Shown here piece by piece: positions 6,797 through 7,238 of a stretch of DNA of 7,238 nt. The stretch's first letter is position 1; each line of letters begins with the position of its first letter. Position numbers and translations under genes: made by a program. The notes under the pieces are model-generated. The model ran no database searches. It had not been told where the DNA came from and saw only the letters and a list, made by a program, of their open reading frames with translations. Source of the DNA: PZPK01 sp047628385 (GTDB lineage: Bacteria > Pseudomonadota > Gammaproteobacteria > Pseudomonadales > Oleiphilaceae); contig JBLHVH010000185.1 in the NCBI GenBank assembly GCA_047628385.1, positions 1-7,238 of the forward strand, read 5' to 3'.

Positions 6797-7238
6797 AGAT
6801 ATCGGTGATTAATCAAATACAAAATTTGTTTGACCGCTATGGAGGAAAAAATTATGGTGAATCTTGTAGCCAACTTACACATTCAGTTAACTCTGCTTGG
6901 CATGCCCAACAAGACGGCGCTGAGCGAAATCTTATCATTGCAGCATTTTTGCATGATATTGGACATTTTATTGCTGAGCACCAACAAATTTTGGGTGTAG
7001 ATGAGTACGGTCATCAGCAGCATGCCGACATTGCTGCTAATTGGTTGGCTGAGCGAGGTATCCCTGCTAACGTTTATCAACCGATTCGATATCATGTTTT
7101 GGCAAAACGCTATTTAATGACAAAATCAAATGAAAATGATCTTTCAAAAGCAAGCTACTTCACGTTTATGCAACAAGGTGGGTTATTATCTCCAATAGAG
7201 CAACATAACTTTGAGCATAATAAATATTTTCATCAAGC
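6793..7238 (+). CDS. PhnZ-like HD-domain phosphonate oxygenase (3' end beyond window)
   Basis: The frame is open from the ATG at 6793 to the right edge (148 residues visible). It matches HD-domain oxygenases of phosphonate operons (TIGR03276), which include PhnZ and TmpB. These use a mixed-valent di-iron centre and O2 to cleave the C-P bond of 1-hydroxy-2-(amino)ethylphosphonates. Visible likely ligands and motifs are E23 and H30 in YGESCSQLTH, HD at 54-55 followed by H58 (LHDIGH), H77 (HQQHAD) and H101 (IRYH). The last metal-ligand aspartate, near residue 160 in PhnZ, lies beyond the edge, so the gene is cut by the window rather than shown to be broken. Its start overlaps the stop of the flavoenzyme gene (ATGA, 6793-6796) with only a poor ribosome binding site, which implies translational coupling. 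The usual hydroxylase partner (PhnY or TmpA) is not visible and may lie downstream. Substrate, AEP-type versus trimethylated, is unresolved. Confidence 0.85.
   Translation, partial: MKISVINQIQNLFDRYGGKNYGESCSQLTHSVNSAWHAQQDGAERNLIIAAFLHDIGHFIAEHQQILGVDEYGHQQHADIAANWLAERGIPANVYQPIRYHVLAKRYLMTKSNENDLSKASYFTFMQQGGLLSPIEQHNFEHNKYFHQ

Noticed and set aside
6841..7000. A strong GGAGG followed by ATG at 6854, opening a 48-codon frame inside the HD oxygenase gene
   Set aside because: The ATG is out of frame with the oxygenase, the encoded peptide resembles nothing, and the overlapping frame carries the conserved HD motifs. The GGAGG encodes Gly-Gly in the real protein.

Overview
This window looks like part of a marine gammaproteobacterial genome, most likely Alteromonadales (Colwellia/Thalassotalea-like). 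That is an inference from three things: AT-rich DNA, a large Caulobacter/Xanthomonas-type TonB-dependent receptor, and the style of the proteins. It cannot be fixed from this sequence alone. All five genes lie on the + strand and together look like an aminophosphonate uptake and degradation locus.

Layout: an AT-rich leader without a credible gene (1-329) carries a strong 14-bp perfect palindrome at 284-297, which resembles GntR/HutC-family operators. It lies just upstream of a TonB-dependent receptor (330-3167). A stable hairpin (3178-3203) separates the receptor from a 12-TM major-facilitator-like transporter of the DUF5690 type (3240-4562). After 33 bases come three tightly coupled genes: phosphonoacetaldehyde hydrolase phnX (4596-5405), an FAD-dependent aminophosphonate oxidoreductase (5402-6796), and a PhnZ-like HD-domain mixed-valent di-iron oxygenase that runs off the right edge (6793-7238+). 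Both junctions inside this trio are ATGA start/stop overlaps.

Proposed logic (inference from families plus gene order): the receptor brings a phosphonate-bearing compound across the outer membrane and the DUF5690 protein carries it across the inner membrane. The flavoenzyme oxidises the amine of 2-aminoethylphosphonate (AEP), or more likely an N-methylated relative, to phosphonoacetaldehyde. PhnX then cleaves that to acetaldehyde and phosphate. The HD oxygenase would add a second, oxidative C-P cleavage route acting on a 1-hydroxylated aminophosphonate. No AEP transaminase (PhnW), no 2-oxoglutarate hydroxylase partner (PhnY/TmpA) and no ABC phosphonate importer is visible here. The notable points are therefore the unusual transport pair, the replacement of PhnW by a flavoenzyme, the two coupled C-P cleavage enzymes, and the probable GntR-type operator.
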